A stretch of DNA of 64,000 nucleotides, taken from Zavarzinia aquatilis (GTDB lineage: Bacteria; Pseudomonadota; Alphaproteobacteria; Zavarziniales; Zavarziniaceae). The notes beneath the pieces are model-generated. The model did no database searches, was not told the origin of the DNA, and saw only the letters and a list, made by a program, of their open reading frames with translations. The position numbers and the translations under genes were made by a program. Location: the NCBI RefSeq assembly GCF_003173035.1, contig NZ_QGLE01000002.1, forward strand, positions 124,001 to 188,000. Reading direction: 5' to 3'. This document shows, piece after piece, positions 1 through 8,751 of the stretch (the first letter of the stretch is position 1; the number at the start of each line of letters is the position of its first letter).

Positions 1-1901
1 TGCCCGAGCCGAGCGTGATCGCCGCCGCGCGAAGCACGCGGGACGAGGCCTGGGCCCTCATCCGCCGGGCGAAATTCGGCCCCGGCGCCGACGCCGCCCT
101 GCTCGATGCCGCCGGGGGCGAAATCGCCGCCGCGGAAGCGCTGGAGCGCGGCCAGGCCGAGGCCGACCATCTGGCCGACCGGCGCGATGGCGAAAGCCAG
201 CGCCTTGCCCGGCTCGCGCAATTGCGCGCGGCCCGCGCCGGCTTCGCCGAGGATGGCGACCGCGCCGCGACCGCGCGGGCGGAGGCGGAAACCGCACTGG
301 ATGCCGCCCGGCGCGATTGGACGGCCTTGATCGCCGGCCTTGGCCTGCCCGAGGCGACCGGAGCGGCCGCTGTCACCGAATTCCTCGCCGCCCGGCTGCG
401 CGTCGCCGATGCCGCCGCCGAGGGAGCCGCCGCCCGCGCCGCCCTCGACCGGGAAAGCGGCCGGCAGCAGGCGCTCGCGCGGGACCTCGCCGTCCTGCTG
501 GCCACCGAGGCGGCGGCCCTGCCCGACCTTCTGGCCGAGGCCACACGCCGGCTGACGGCGGCGGCCGAACGGGCGGCGGAGCGAAAGACGCGGCAGGCCG
601 CGCTGGATACCGCGCGCCGCCGTCACGCCGAAGCCCTGCGCAAACACGAGACAGCCACGCGGGATGCCGCGACCTGGCAGGCGGATTGGTCACGCGCCCT
701 CGCCAGCCTCGACCGTCCGGCCGGCGAGCTGGCCACGGCGACCGAAAGCGCCCTCGGCCTGATCGAGGAGTTGCGCGGCGCCCGGCACCAGCGGGCGGAC
801 CAGCATCATCGTGTCGAAGGCATGAAGCGCAACATCGACAGCTTCGAGACCGGCGCCCGCGCCCTCACGGCCCGCCTCGCCCCGGATCTTGCCGGCCTGT
901 CGCCGGAGGAGATGGCGCAGACCCTTCGCCTGCGCCTGACCGAGGCGCGCCGGCTGGAAACCGCCGCGGCCACCCTCGCGCCGCAGGTGGCGGTAGCCCA
1001 GGCGGCGCGGAACAAGGCCGCCGCCGACCGCGCCGAAGCCCTTGCCGCGCGCGAGACTTTGCGTCGGCGCATTGGTGGCGGTGACGATACCGCGATCCAG
1101 CATCGGCTGGACAGCGCGCGAACGCGGGTCGCGGCGGAAGAGAAACTCGCCCTTGCCGCCAGGGGCCTGGCGTCGGAGGGCGATCACTGGCCGCTGGACA
1201 CGCTGGCAGCCGAGGTCGACGCCCTCGATGCGGTGGCGGCGTCGATCCGGGTCGATGTCTTGAAGGGCGAGGGCAAGCGCCTCGATGACGAACGCGACGA
1301 CGTGGTGAAGCGCAGGACCGAACTCGATCATCGAGAGCAGGAAATGCAAAAGGCCGACCGCGCCCTCGACGCGGAAGAGCGGCGCCAGCAGGCCGCCGCG
1401 CGCCTGCTGCGTCTCGCCGGGGATGCGCTGCTCGCCCATGGCGCCGCCGCCCTGCTGGCGGAGGCCCTGGATCGCCTGCGCAAGGAAGAGGATGAAGACA
1501 GCCTTCTCGCCCGGATCGGCGCCCGCTTCGCACGGCTGACCGGCGGCGCCTATCGGGGCGTGACCGCGGACGAGGACGACGCCGGCCGCCCCCACCTCCT
1601 GATGATCGAAGCGGACGGGGTGACGGCGAAACGGGTCGAGGAATTGTCGGAAGGCGGGCGCGACCAGCTCTTCCTCGCGCTCCGTCTCGTCAAGATCGAG
1701 GATTACGCCGGCAAGGGCCCCACCCTGCCCTTCGTCGCCGACGATCTGTTGCAGACCTCGGACGAGACGCGCAGCCGCCTCATCCTCGAGGCGCTGGCCG
1801 ACCTGTCGCATCACGCCCAGGTGATCGTGCTCAGCCACCACGAACAGGTGGCGCGCATCGCCGAAGGCCTCGGCGATGCGGTCAGGATCATCCGCCTCTG
1901 A
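1..1901 (+). CDS. YhaN-like AAA/SMC-type ATPase, C-terminal part
   Basis: Open from the window edge; the frame continues upstream of the first GTG at 15, so the 5' end is missing. What remains is a long Ala/Arg/Glu-rich coiled coil followed by an ABC-type head half: signature LSEGGRDQLFLALRL, a Walker-B-like stretch LPFVADDLL (Asp-Asp rather than Asp-Glu) and an H-loop LSHH. This layout is that of YhaN-family ATPases, the SbcC/Rad50-like partners of YhaO nucleases in DNA metabolism. The Walker A half and any yhaO partner lie outside the window. It converges on the glyoxalase gene 12 bp away. Confidence 0.8.
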   Translation, partial: PEPSVIAAARSTRDEAWALIRRAKFGPGADAALLDAAGGEIAAAEALERGQAEADHLADRRDGESQRLARLAQLRAARAGFAEDGDRAATARAEAETALDAARRDWTALIAGLGLPEATGAAAVTEFLAARLRVADAAAEGAAARAALDRESGRQQALARDLAVLLATEAAALPDLLAEATRRLTAAAERAAERKTRQAALDTARRRHAEALRKHETATRDAATWQADWSRALASLDRPAGELATATESALGLIEELRGARHQRADQHHRVEGMKRNIDSFETGARALTARLAPDLAGLSPEEMAQTLRLRLTEARRLETAAATLAPQVAVAQAARNKAAADRAEALAARETLRRRIGGGDDTAIQHRLDSARTRVAAEEKLALAARGLASEGDHWPLDTLAAEVDALDAVAASIRVDVLKGEGKRLDDERDDVVKRRTELDHREQEMQKADRALDAEERRQQAAARLLRLAGDALLAHGAAALLAEALDRLRKEEDEDSLLARIGARFARLTGGAYRGVTADEDDAGRPHLLMIEADGVTAKRVEELSEGGRDQLFLALRLVKIEDYAGKGPTLPFVADDLLQTSDETRSRLILEALADLSHHAQVIVLSHHEQVARIAEGLGDAVRIIRL

Positions 1902-1913
1902 CGAGGGACAGGG

Positions 1914-2351
1914 TTACCAGACGCCGGTGCTCGGCATCGACTTCCACGGCTCGGCCGGGGGCAGCGGCGCGCCCTTCTGCAGGAGTTCGACCGAGATCAG
2001 GTCGGGCGAGCGGACGAAGGCCATCCAGCCGTCGCGCGGCGGGCGGTTGATGGTGATGCCGGCTGCCTGCAGCTTCTCGCAGGTCGCGTAGATGTCGTCG
2101 ACCTCGAAGGCGAGATGGCCGAAGTTACGCGCCGTGCCGTAATCTTCCGTATCCCAGTTGTAGGTCAGCTCGACCAGCGGCGCGTCGCTGGCGCCGCCGT
2201 CGAGATCGACCGGCGCGGCGAGATAGACCAGGGTGAAACGCCCGCCCTCGCTCTCCATCCGGCGCACCTCGCGCAGGCCGAGATGGGTGCAGAAGAAGGT
2301 CAGCGCGGCGTCGAGGTCGCGCACGCGGATCATCGTGTGCAGAAAGCGCAT
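1914..2351 (-). CDS. gloA: Lactoylglutathione lyase (glyoxalase I), VOC family
   Basis: A 145-residue single-module VOC protein. Glyoxalase I isomerises the hemithioacetal of methylglyoxal and glutathione to S-lactoylglutathione in the cytosol. The metal ligands of the E. coli type enzyme are all at matching places: His5, Glu61, His79 and Glu122. The length is normal for the metal-dependent bacterial form. It is followed by an enoyl-CoA hydratase-family gene upstream on the same strand, 26 bp away, so the two may be co-transcribed. Confidence is high for the family and good for the substrate. Confidence 0.85.
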   Translation of the reverse strand: MRFLHTMIRVRDLDAALTFFCTHLGLREVRRMESEGGRFTLVYLAAPVDLDGGASDAPLVELTYNWDTEDYGTARNFGHLAFEVDDIYATCEKLQAAGITINRPPRDGWMAFVRSPDLISVELLQKGAPLPPAEPWKSMPSTGVW

Positions 2352-2377
2352 GTCACTCTCCTGTCGGACATCGGGCC

Positions 2378-3136
2378 TCAGCGGCCCTGGAATACGGCCT
2401 TGCGCTTTTCGGCGAAGGCTTTCAGGCCTTCCTGATGATCGGCGGAGGCCCAGCAGCCGGCGATGCGCGCGGCGGCCGCCGCCTCGTCGAGATTGCCGCG
2501 GGCGATGCCGTTCAGGGTCTGCTTCATGCCCTGCACCGCGAGGGGGGCGAGGGCAAGGATGCGCTCGGCCAGGGCATCGACCTCGGCGGCGAGGGCGTCC
2601 TTGGCGACGATCTTGTCGAGGAAACCGATCTCGACGAGTTGCGGACCGGCGAATTCCTCGACCGAGAGCACAAGGCGCTTGGCGATGTTGAGGCCCAGCC
2701 GCTCGATCAGGCGCGACAGACCCAGCACCGGATAATGGATGCCGAGACGGGCCGGCGGCACGAACATCTTCATGCCCTCGACCCCGATGCGGAAATCGGC
2801 GACCAGCGCGATTTCGACCGCGCCGCCGAAGATGCCGCCGTTCAGCGCCGCGATCACCGGAATCTTCAGGCTTTCCAGCTGATTGACCAGGGTCTCGAGC
2901 GCGCCCTCGCGCTGCTCGCCGGACGAGAGATCGTTGATCGAGACGCCGGAACAGAAGCTCTTCGAGGTGCCGCCCGACAGGATCAGCAGGCGGATCGAAG
3001 GATCGGCCGCGATCGTCGCCAGATGGGCGCCGAAAGCTTCGAGATCGGCCCGCTCCAGCGCGTTGTGACGCTCCGGCCGGTTCAGGGTGATGGTGGCGCG
3101 GGCGCCTTCGACGTGGAGGAGGACGGTATCGGTCAT
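2378..3136 (-). CDS. Enoyl-CoA hydratase/isomerase family protein
   Basis: A 252-residue crotonase-fold protein. The NRPERHNAL start, the oxyanion-hole region [11 protein letters not shown] and the [16 protein letters not shown] helix are recognisable. The first catalytic Glu is present in GGAVEIAL, but the second (PE..LG in classical hydratases) is replaced: the sequence reads PPARLGI. It may therefore be an isomerase or another crotonase activity rather than a standard hydratase. The start was chosen at MTDTVLL (3136) because the upstream in-frame extension is Arg-rich and non-conserved in character. Substrate unknown. Confidence 0.75.
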   Translation of the reverse strand: MTDTVLLHVEGARATITLNRPERHNALERADLEAFGAHLATIAADPSIRLLILSGGTSKSFCSGVSINDLSSGEQREGALETLVNQLESLKIPVIAALNGGIFGGAVEIALVADFRIGVEGMKMFVPPARLGIHYPVLGLSRLIERLGLNIAKRLVLSVEEFAGPQLVEIGFLDKIVAKDALAAEVDALAERILALAPLAVQGMKQTLNGIARGNLDEAAAAARIAGCWASADHQEGLKAFAEKRKAVFQGR

Positions 3137-3249
3137 GGCCCGCACCCTACAAGACACGGTGCGGCGCAGCAACCGGCGCGCGCGCAAAGCAGGGCTTGCG
3201 AAGCCCCGGCATCTTGGCTATTAGAAGCGCCTTCGATGGCCCCCGGCCT

Positions 3250-3324
<75 letters not shown>

Positions 3325-3393
3325 GCGCCAAGCCATTGATTTCAAATGTAAATTTAGGCTTTGCGCGGAAGCTGAAAACGGAACGCACCGGGA

Positions 3394-3428
3394 ACTGTCA
3401 AACTCTACCGGAAGGCGACTGTCAAACT
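3394..3428 (+). promoter_or_regulatory. Candidate integrase arm-type sites next to attL
   Basis: Two direct copies of ACTGTCAAACT at 3394-3404 and 3418-3428, 24 bp apart, lie about 70-100 bp inside attL. Short spaced direct repeats at this place are typical of tyrosine-integrase arm sites. Only weaker TTGAC-containing matches are seen near attR (44488-44516). Confidence 0.45.
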
Positions 3429-3457
3429 TCCGTTGCCTGACCGTTCCTCGGAAAGGC

Positions 3458-3484
3458 CATGTGCGGGCGGCAATCCCGCACATG
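3458..3484 (-). terminator. Hairpin downstream of the Rha-like gene
   Basis: A perfect 10-bp inverted repeat (CATGTGCGGG / CCCGCACATG) with a 7-base loop, 17 bp past the stop of the Rha-like gene. On the minus strand it is followed by a short pyrimidine run only, so termination is plausible but not certain. Confidence 0.5.
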
Positions 3485-3500
3485 CGCGCCCGCGTTGCGC

Positions 3501-4037
3501 CTACTTCCTCAATCTCGCCAGCACCTCGGTAGCGGCGATCAGCGCCGCCGACAATTCGTCGAGGTCGGGTCCTTGTTGACGCAATCGTGCCTCGACCTCC
3601 AATGCTAGGCCGGCCCAATCGGCAAAAGCGCGGGCGGCGGCGGTGCGGGCGGCTGATAGTGCGCTTTCATGGATCGGCGCCGGCGCACGCGGTGCAACAT
3701 CGGCTTCAATCTGGCGGCGTCGGAAGGCCATGAAAACCTCGATCAGCGCCCGCCTCACTTGCGCCGCAACGGGTGTCCGTGACAGTGCGCAGATCAGAAG
3801 CGCCTGGCCTTCGGTCAGCCAATATTCGACGCCGGGGCGGCCGCCTTGGGCGGAGGTTTGCCGTGCCATACGGCAAACCTCCCCATAGCTTTGCAGCTCG
3901 GTCAGGTTCCGTTCGATCAGTTCCTTGATCGCGCGCAGCCGGCTCATGCCCAGTCGCTGCGCAAGCACCGTGTCGAGGATACGGGGCTCGTGATTGATGG
4001 ACGCATTGATATCGTCGAATGAAATCAGGTCGGTCAT
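3501..4037 (-). CDS. Rha-like phage regulatory protein
   Basis: 178 residues. The N-terminal winged-helix-like part (DTVLAQRLGMSRLRAIKELIERNL) is followed by a conserved-looking EYWLTEGQALLICALSRT and VRRALIEVFMAFRR, as in Rha/antirepressor-type phage proteins that modulate lysogeny. It is the last gene of the leftward operon, nearest attL. The C-terminal segment ARAFADWAGLALEVE recurs almost unchanged in the small protein at 5599-5796, so the two share a tail module. DNA binding is inferred from the family, not seen directly. Confidence 0.6.
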   Translation of the reverse strand: MTDLISFDDINASINHEPRILDTVLAQRLGMSRLRAIKELIERNLTELQSYGEVCRMARQTSAQGGRPGVEYWLTEGQALLICALSRTPVAAQVRRALIEVFMAFRRRQIEADVAPRAPAPIHESALSAARTAAARAFADWAGLALEVEARLRQQGPDLDELSAALIAATEVLARLRK

Positions 4038-4110
4038 GGCGAAGCCTTCTCTAGTCGGCGTTGGCGCTCGCCGCCGGAGAGGCTTTCCACGGCCCGCCCT
4101 GGTGGCGGGA

Positions 4111-4264
4111 GGTTGGAACCTGTCTAGAGCCAGGCGCGGTTATTGAGCCTTGCGGCCTTATTACCCGCCCTCCCGCCATGGGAGGCACCCGGACGGAATC
4201 CGGGCGCAAAAATAGCCGCGATGATGACGGTGCGGCGGCCGCTCTAGAAGTGGAGGTTCCAAGC
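4111..4264 (+). ncRNA. Candidate structured phage RNA (Icd/Ash-like region)
   Basis: About 150 nt closed by a two-part stem: TTGGAACCT (4113-4121) with AGGTTCCAA (4254-4262), then TCTAGAGC (4123-4130) with GCTCTAGA (4241-4248). Inside are perfect hairpins CCTCCC/GGGAGG (4169-4174, 4180-4185) and CCCGGA/TCCGGG (4188-4193, 4199-4204), plus a weaker one near 4131-4152. In the + direction the DNA could encode a stretch like the Ash/Icd ORFs of P4-like prophages (SGRKNSRDDD), which is why the + strand is favoured. It lies between integrase and the Rha-like gene, where no convincing protein gene exists. Strand and function are inference. Confidence 0.5.
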
Positions 4265-4313
4265 TCCGGCCCCCAAGCTGCCGCCGGCGGCGTCCGCCGT
4301 CAACCCTCCTTTG

Positions 4314-5549
4314 TCATTCGCCGCCCTCGCCGGCCTTGAACGCCTCGCTCTGCCGAGGTTCGGCCGCCAACCGCTTGTCGGTCGCAAGGCGGGCCATCTT
4401 GCGCGTCCGGCCGCCGTACCGGTCGATGATTTCGGCGCAGTGCTTGAGCGTGTGACCCGTGATCGAGGCGATCAGGGGCAGCTCGCATTCCGCTTCGAAC
4501 AGCCGGGTGACTGCGGTGTGCCGCAGGTGCATGAACTGCAGGCCCGCCATGCCGGGGTTCGCCGCTGCAGCGGCCGCCCTCACCTTGGCGAAGTCCTTGA
4601 CGAAACGGTCGGTCGTGTAGGCCGCGCCGGACACCTCGGAAATCAGGATATGCGCCGGCGGAATATCCAGATCGTCGAAGCGGGCGAGTTCGGCGGCCAC
4701 ACGCGCCGCGACCCGGGGACTGTGCGGCAACTCGAGTTCCGCGCCCCGCTTGCTCTGACGGATGTGAAAGGCACCGTCGCGATATTGCCGGCGGGTCAGC
4801 CGGATGATGTCTCCCTCCCGCTGCCCCAACCACTCGTTGATGACGATGGCGGTGCCGATCGAGTGCAGGCCGGCCCTGTCAGCCGCCGCCACCATGGCGT
4901 CGACCTCGGCCGCGGTCCAGATGCGGCCCTTGGCGGCCCGGACCTTGATGCCGGGTTTCTCGGCCGGGTTGTCGCCCGTGCACAGGCCGGCCCGCCGCCC
5001 CCAGGTCCAGAGCAGCGAGAGGGCGCGCACCACGGCCGCCGCGGCCGAAGGCGCCGGCGCCGGCGCCGGGCGATCCTCGCCCCCCGCTGGCTGCCACAGC
5101 AGATGCCGCGTGCCCTTGGCGCGGATGCCCTTGTAAAGGTTCTGCACCCGCGCCGCCGTAATCGCCCGCACCGGGACATCACCCGCCCATCGTTCGATGA
5201 CGCCGAGATTGAGACGGTAAGAGTGGCGCGTCTTCTCGGCCAGCGCGGCGTATTCCTCGCTCGCCTTATAGGCGGCGATCAGCGCGGCGACCGTGCCTTC
5301 CTTCGGCAGGGGCGCCGGCACGGGCAGCGGCGCGCCGCTTTCCTCGACTGAGGCCGCGAGCCCCTTGCGCCAGTCATCGAGCGCGCGGTTGAGCCGGCGC
5401 GCTTCGGCCAGCGCCTGTTCGCGATCATCCGACAACCTCGCCAGCTTCCAGCCCAGCGACCGGAGGTGCTCCGAGGGCTGCCAGAAATGGCGCCTCTTGC
5501 CGGCCCGGCCCGGCCGTTCGACGAAATATCTGATCTTTTCCCAGGCCAT
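4314..5549 (-). CDS. int: Tyrosine-type site-specific integrase
   Basis: 411 residues from MAWEKIRYF (an ATG at 5561 adds four residues). An N-terminal arm/core-binding part is followed by the catalytic domain: first Arg in LGQREGDIIRL, LRHTAVTRL with the second Arg, ITGH, and the Tyr nucleophile in EIIDRYGGRT. The usual His three residues before the second Arg is Met here (QFMHLRHT), a variation seen among alphaproteobacterial phage integrases. It catalyses integration into and excision from tRNA-Thr. It is transcribed toward attL, with a candidate RNA between it and the Rha-like gene. Confidence 0.9.
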   Translation of the reverse strand: MAWEKIRYFVERPGRAGKRRHFWQPSEHLRSLGWKLARLSDDREQALAEARRLNRALDDWRKGLAASVEESGAPLPVPAPLPKEGTVAALIAAYKASEEYAALAEKTRHSYRLNLGVIERWAGDVPVRAITAARVQNLYKGIRAKGTRHLLWQPAGGEDRPAPAPAPSAAAAVVRALSLLWTWGRRAGLCTGDNPAEKPGIKVRAAKGRIWTAAEVDAMVAAADRAGLHSIGTAIVINEWLGQREGDIIRLTRRQYRDGAFHIRQSKRGAELELPHSPRVAARVAAELARFDDLDIPPAHILISEVSGAAYTTDRFVKDFAKVRAAAAAANPGMAGLQFMHLRHTAVTRLFEAECELPLIASITGHTLKHCAEIIDRYGGRTRKMARLATDKRLAAEPRQSEAFKAGEGGE

Positions 5550-5598
5550 GGCTGCACCCATGAAAGGGAGGGACGCCGCCGGGCGCCCCTCGTTGATG

Positions 5599-5796
5599 TC
5601 ACTCGATCCTGTTGCGGATCAGCGCGGCGTCGAACCGGGCGAAGGCGTCCCTTATGTCCTCGGCAAGATCGGTCACCGCCTCGACCTTCTGTTCGGTTTC
5701 GAGGGCGATGCCCGCCCAGTCGGCGAAGGCCCGCGCGGCCTTCGTCCTTGCCGCCATCAATTTCCGCTTCGATCCGCCACGCTTCTTCATCGTCAT
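5599..5796 (-). CDS. Small basic protein sharing the Rha C-terminal module
   Basis: 65 residues with a Lys/Arg-rich start (MTMKKRGGSKRK) and a helical remainder. The segment KAARAFADWAGIALETE matches the C-terminal module of the Rha-like protein at 3501-4037. A good AGGGG ribosome site precedes the ATG at 5796. Function unknown; the shared module suggests a common partner or a truncated paralogue. Confidence 0.6.
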   Translation of the reverse strand: MTMKKRGGSKRKLMAARTKAARAFADWAGIALETEQKVEAVTDLAEDIRDAFARFDAALIRNRIE

Positions 5797-5883
5797 CTTG
5801 GTCCCCTCGTTGTTGGGACCACCGATTATTCACATTCCTGCCCGGGGCGTTGCCCAGCAAATCTCCCGCTCGGGTGGTTTGCT

Positions 5884-7407
5884 CTATTTTTCTTCGGTCG
5901 GCAGAAGAATTTCCGGGATGGTTACGCCCAACTCGCGGGCGATCTCGATATCGTCCTGGTCCGCTTTGGGGTGCCAGTGACGGCAGCAGGCGATGAGCTT
6001 CGAGCCGACGTTCGCGACCTGCCGCGACATGGCTTCCGGCCCGATCCGCCGCCCGGCGGCGATCACATCCGCGATGCTTGGCGCCAGCTCGTTATTCTGG
6101 TCGAGGCCCAGTTCGTCCAGGAATTCCGCCAGCACATCGTCATCAAGCGCGCTTTCGAGTGCGATCATTCCGTTACCCTCGCCGACGAGAATAAGCGCGA
6201 GCATGGCAGCGAGGCCCAGGGTGGGGTCGTCACGCAGGGCCGCCTGCAAATCGGTCGTAAACGCCGCCATGGCAGCCATTCTCGCCGAGTGGCTGGCCTG
6301 AGCCCGGGCATTCGCCGCCTGATGTGCAGCCATTTGCTCCTTGTTCTCTTCAGCCTCCACCTCCCGGCGATTGAAGAGGCCGAGGTGTTCCGACACGGTG
6401 CCGTCGCCGGCCATGACGATGACCGCCGCCCCCTCCTGCGGCAGCCGGCCGATTTTCTCGGCCGTCACCCAATCGAAGGCATAGAACCAGGTCACCATCA
6501 CGATGCTGGCGTATTGCCCCTTGAGGGCTTCCGCCCGCGCCTCCACCGCCGCCTTCTGGGCGGCGAGGAACGCTGCGCGGGGCAGCATCCGCTGGCCGTC
6601 CAGATCCTCGACCACCTCGATGCCGGTGGCCTCGACGTCGAAGATCGCCCGTTCCACCGGCACCAGTTCGCGGCGCACTTCCGACCGGATCGCCGACACC
6701 GCCGTGACATAGGTCGGCGCATCGGGCGCGGCCAGCTTCTTGGCCAGCGCCCGCTGAACCTCCGGCGTCGCCGGCAGCAGCTCCCTCGCCTGGTTGAGGT
6801 TGATGCTGCCGGCATCGAGGGCGGCCTGCGCCTCCGGCACCAGCCGGGTGACGAGCGCGATGCGCGTCTCGACCAGCCGCCGGCTCATGCCGATGGCCTG
6901 GGCGATGTCGGGCACCGCCATGCCGCCCTCTTTCAGCGCCAGCATGGCCCGCCCTTCCTCGAGCGGGGCGATGTCCTTGCGCTGGAGATTTTCGATGATG
7001 GCCAACGTGCGGGCCTCGTGATCGTCGAAGGCGTCGACGACGCGGGCCGCTATCGGTGTGTCCTCCGACCAGCTGCCGGCCGCGATCAGGCGCCCGATGG
7101 CGCGCCAGCGCCGTTCGCCCGCGATCAGCTCGAAGCGGCCGCCCTCGATGGGGCGCACCACCAGGTTCTGCAGCAGCCCGCTGGTCTGGATCGACGCCGC
7201 CAGTTCCGCCAGCGCCTCCTCGTCGAAGTGCTTGCGCGGGTTCAGGCTCGAGGGCCATATCTGGTCGTGACGCAGCTCGATCATCTGGCCGTCCGTCGGC
7301 GCCATGCGCACGTCGTGCGCAGGCGCCGCCTCCGCCGCGACGGCGGCGCCATGGCTGAAATGATCGAACGTCGCGACCGCCGGAATGAAGGGCTTCTTGC
7401 GGGTCAT
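5884..7407 (-). CDS. ParB/RepB/Spo0J-domain protein
   Basis: 507 residues from MTRKKPF, chosen because AAGGAGAGGT precedes it. Residues about 41-115 form a ParB N-terminal domain with NPRKHFDEEALAELAASI and the phosphate-binding GERRWRA motif (about 97-103). Residues about 155-210 include an HTH (IAQAIGMSRRLVETRIAL). The rest resembles a KorB/ParB-like extension and is not recognised. No ParA gene is nearby, so a role in partition is unlikely without a host partner; regulation or nucleic-acid processing are alternatives. It sits in the middle of the leftward early operon. Confidence 0.75.
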   Translation of the reverse strand: MTRKKPFIPAVATFDHFSHGAAVAAEAAPAHDVRMAPTDGQMIELRHDQIWPSSLNPRKHFDEEALAELAASIQTSGLLQNLVVRPIEGGRFELIAGERRWRAIGRLIAAGSWSEDTPIAARVVDAFDDHEARTLAIIENLQRKDIAPLEEGRAMLALKEGGMAVPDIAQAIGMSRRLVETRIALVTRLVPEAQAALDAGSINLNQARELLPATPEVQRALAKKLAAPDAPTYVTAVSAIRSEVRRELVPVERAIFDVEATGIEVVEDLDGQRMLPRAAFLAAQKAAVEARAEALKGQYASIVMVTWFYAFDWVTAEKIGRLPQEGAAVIVMAGDGTVSEHLGLFNRREVEAEENKEQMAAHQAANARAQASHSARMAAMAAFTTDLQAALRDDPTLGLAAMLALILVGEGNGMIALESALDDDVLAEFLDELGLDQNNELAPSIADVIAAGRRIGPEAMSRQVANVGSKLIACCRHWHPKADQDDIEIARELGVTIPEILLPTEEK

Positions 7408-7408
7408 G

Positions 7409-7720
7409 TCACCTCTCCTTGTGCGTGCCGGCCGCGCGTCCGTCCAGGATCGCGGCCCATTGGGCGAGTTCGGGGTCGGCATCGCCATGCGCTGCCGGCG
7501 GCGCCTGCCGGGCGGGCAGTTGCCCGTCCAGCCAGGCTTCGATGGCGGCGCGATCCCAGCGGTTTCGCAGGCCCCGCACCTCGGGCGGGAAGCCCGCCGC
7601 CTCGAGCCGCCGACGCTCCCGGTAGAACCAGCCGAGGGCATGGCCGAGCAGCGCGGCGACCTCGGCCGCGGTCATCAGCCGGCCGGCCTGGGCCGCCGCC
7701 GTCAGGGCCGCGGGCTGCAT
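7409..7720 (-). CDS. Small AlpA/MerR-like HTH protein
   Basis: 103 residues from MQPAALTAAA. The segment LMTAAEVAALLGHALGWFYRERRRLEAAGFP followed by RWDRAAIEAWL is the winged-helix layout of AlpA/excisionase-type proteins (HTH, then substrate-specific wing). It starts inside the end of the preceding gene and stops 2 bp before the ParB-domain gene, so translation is likely coupled. An excisionase role is possible but unproved. Confidence 0.6.
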   Translation of the reverse strand: MQPAALTAAAQAGRLMTAAEVAALLGHALGWFYRERRRLEAAGFPPEVRGLRNRWDRAAIEAWLDGQLPARQAPPAAHGDADPELAQWAAILDGRAAGTHKER

Positions 7721-8007
7721 GGCGCGCCTCCCCCGTGATCGAGGCCGTCCCAATGCGGACGCATGGCGTTGAGGCCGGCGGAGGCCGCCAGCGCCAGCCG
7801 GTTGCGCGCCCGCCGCAGCCGCGTCGCCGCGATATCGGGCGATGCGGACAGGCCGATGCGGACGCCAGCAAGATCGGCGAGGAACATCGCCCCCGCCTCC
7901 TGCCCGAGGCCGGCCCGGTCGAGCGCGGCCGCGACCTCGGCCTCAAGGCGGCGCACCGCCTCGGCCGACAGGGCCAGCGCGGGGGAGGTCAGTGCGGGCG
8001 GTCGCAT
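7702..8007 (-). CDS. Hypothetical small phage protein
   Basis: 101 residues from MRPPALTSPA, Ala/Arg-rich and helical, with no recognised domain. It overlaps its neighbours by about 19 bp at each end, as expected in a compact early operon. Function unknown. Confidence 0.55.
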   Translation of the reverse strand: MRPPALTSPALALSAEAVRRLEAEVAAALDRAGLGQEAGAMFLADLAGVRIGLSASPDIAATRLRRARNRLALAASAGLNAMRPHWDGLDHGGGAPCSPRP

Positions 8008-8255
8008 GGTGCGTCCTCCTCCGGAGCGATGACCGCGATATCGACCTGCGCGCCATGCCCTTCCGCCATGGCCCGGATGCAGTCCGCGACCAATGCCCCC
8101 GTGTTGTTCCCTTGGCCGTCCAGCGCCTTTAGGCATCGACCGATCATCCCCGCCAGATGCCGCATGCCCTGATCGACCGACGGATGAATGGTCTCCAGCG
8201 CGCGCAGGATTTCAGCCTCCACCGCCTGCAGCTGTTCGTTGGTCGGCCCCCTCAT
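7989..8255 (-). CDS. Hypothetical small phage protein
   Basis: 88 residues, mostly predicted helix (NEQLQAVEAEILRALETI), acidic near the end. It overlaps the next gene by 19 bp and the previous one by 4 bp. Family not recognised. Confidence 0.6.
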   Translation of the reverse strand: MRGPTNEQLQAVEAEILRALETIHPSVDQGMRHLAGMIGRCLKALDGQGNNTGALVADCIRAMAEGHGAQVDIAVIAPEEDAPCDRPH

Positions 8256-8506
8256 CGCCCACCTCCCGCCGCGCGGGGCGCCTGGCCGGGGCCGGTCGCC
8301 ATCGTCATCGCCTCCATGGCGTCGGCGAGCACATCCGCCGGGTGGCGCCCGCTCGCCGTCGCCGCCAGCAGCACGGCCGCGCCGGTCACGCGGGCCAGTT
8401 CCTGCATCGTCTCCGCCGGGGTCAGCGGATAGCCGTGCACCCGGTCGATGGCGCCGCGCGCCACGCGCAGCAGGCCCGCGCGCTCAGCTTCGGACAGCCG
8501 CCTCAT
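8252..8506 (-). CDS. Hypothetical small phage protein
   Basis: 84 residues, helical (RRLSEAERAGLLRVARGAIDR). ATGA-type overlaps with both neighbours support translation within the leftward operon. No domain recognised. Confidence 0.6.
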   Translation of the reverse strand: MRRLSEAERAGLLRVARGAIDRVHGYPLTPAETMQELARVTGAAVLLAATASGRHPADVLADAMEAMTMATGPGQAPRAAGGGR

Positions 8507-8751
8507 GCCACACCTCCCGGCGCCGCCTCGGCCAGGACTTCGAGGTGCCAGATCGAGGTGGACAGGATCACGCCGCCGACCGCGACCTGGGCGAAGGCGC
8601 CCGCCTCGTTGATGCCCATCACCCGGGCTTCCCGCCCGGCGTAGGCGCCGGCGGTCACGCGCACCCGCTGGCCGGGGTGCAGGCGCCGGTCGGTCTCGAC
8701 CCGCTGCCGCGTCGGGAAGGGAACGACATTGGTCACGATGTCACCGCGCAT
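8503..8751 (-). CDS. Small protein with a KOW-like segment
   Basis: 82 residues. LHPGQRVRVTAGAYAGREARVMGI resembles a KOW motif (an SH3-like RNA/protein-binding turn found in NusG and ribosomal proteins). The rest is beta-rich. It may bind RNA or RNA polymerase, but this rests only on the short motif. It overlaps neighbours by 4-11 bp. Confidence 0.55.
   Translation of the reverse strand: MRGDIVTNVVPFPTRQRVETDRRLHPGQRVRVTAGAYAGREARVMGINEAGAFAQVAVGGVILSTSIWHLEVLAEAAPGGVA

Noticed and set aside
4061-4339. 92-codon + strand ORF through the int-Rha gap
   Set aside because: Its sequence resembles Ash/Icd-like ORFs, but composition is poor and the DNA is dominated by paired hairpins; treated as RNA.
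5293-8172. 959-codon + strand ORF
   Set aside because: It runs opposite to integrase, the ParB-domain gene and several operon genes, with Arg/His/Pro-rich shadow composition.
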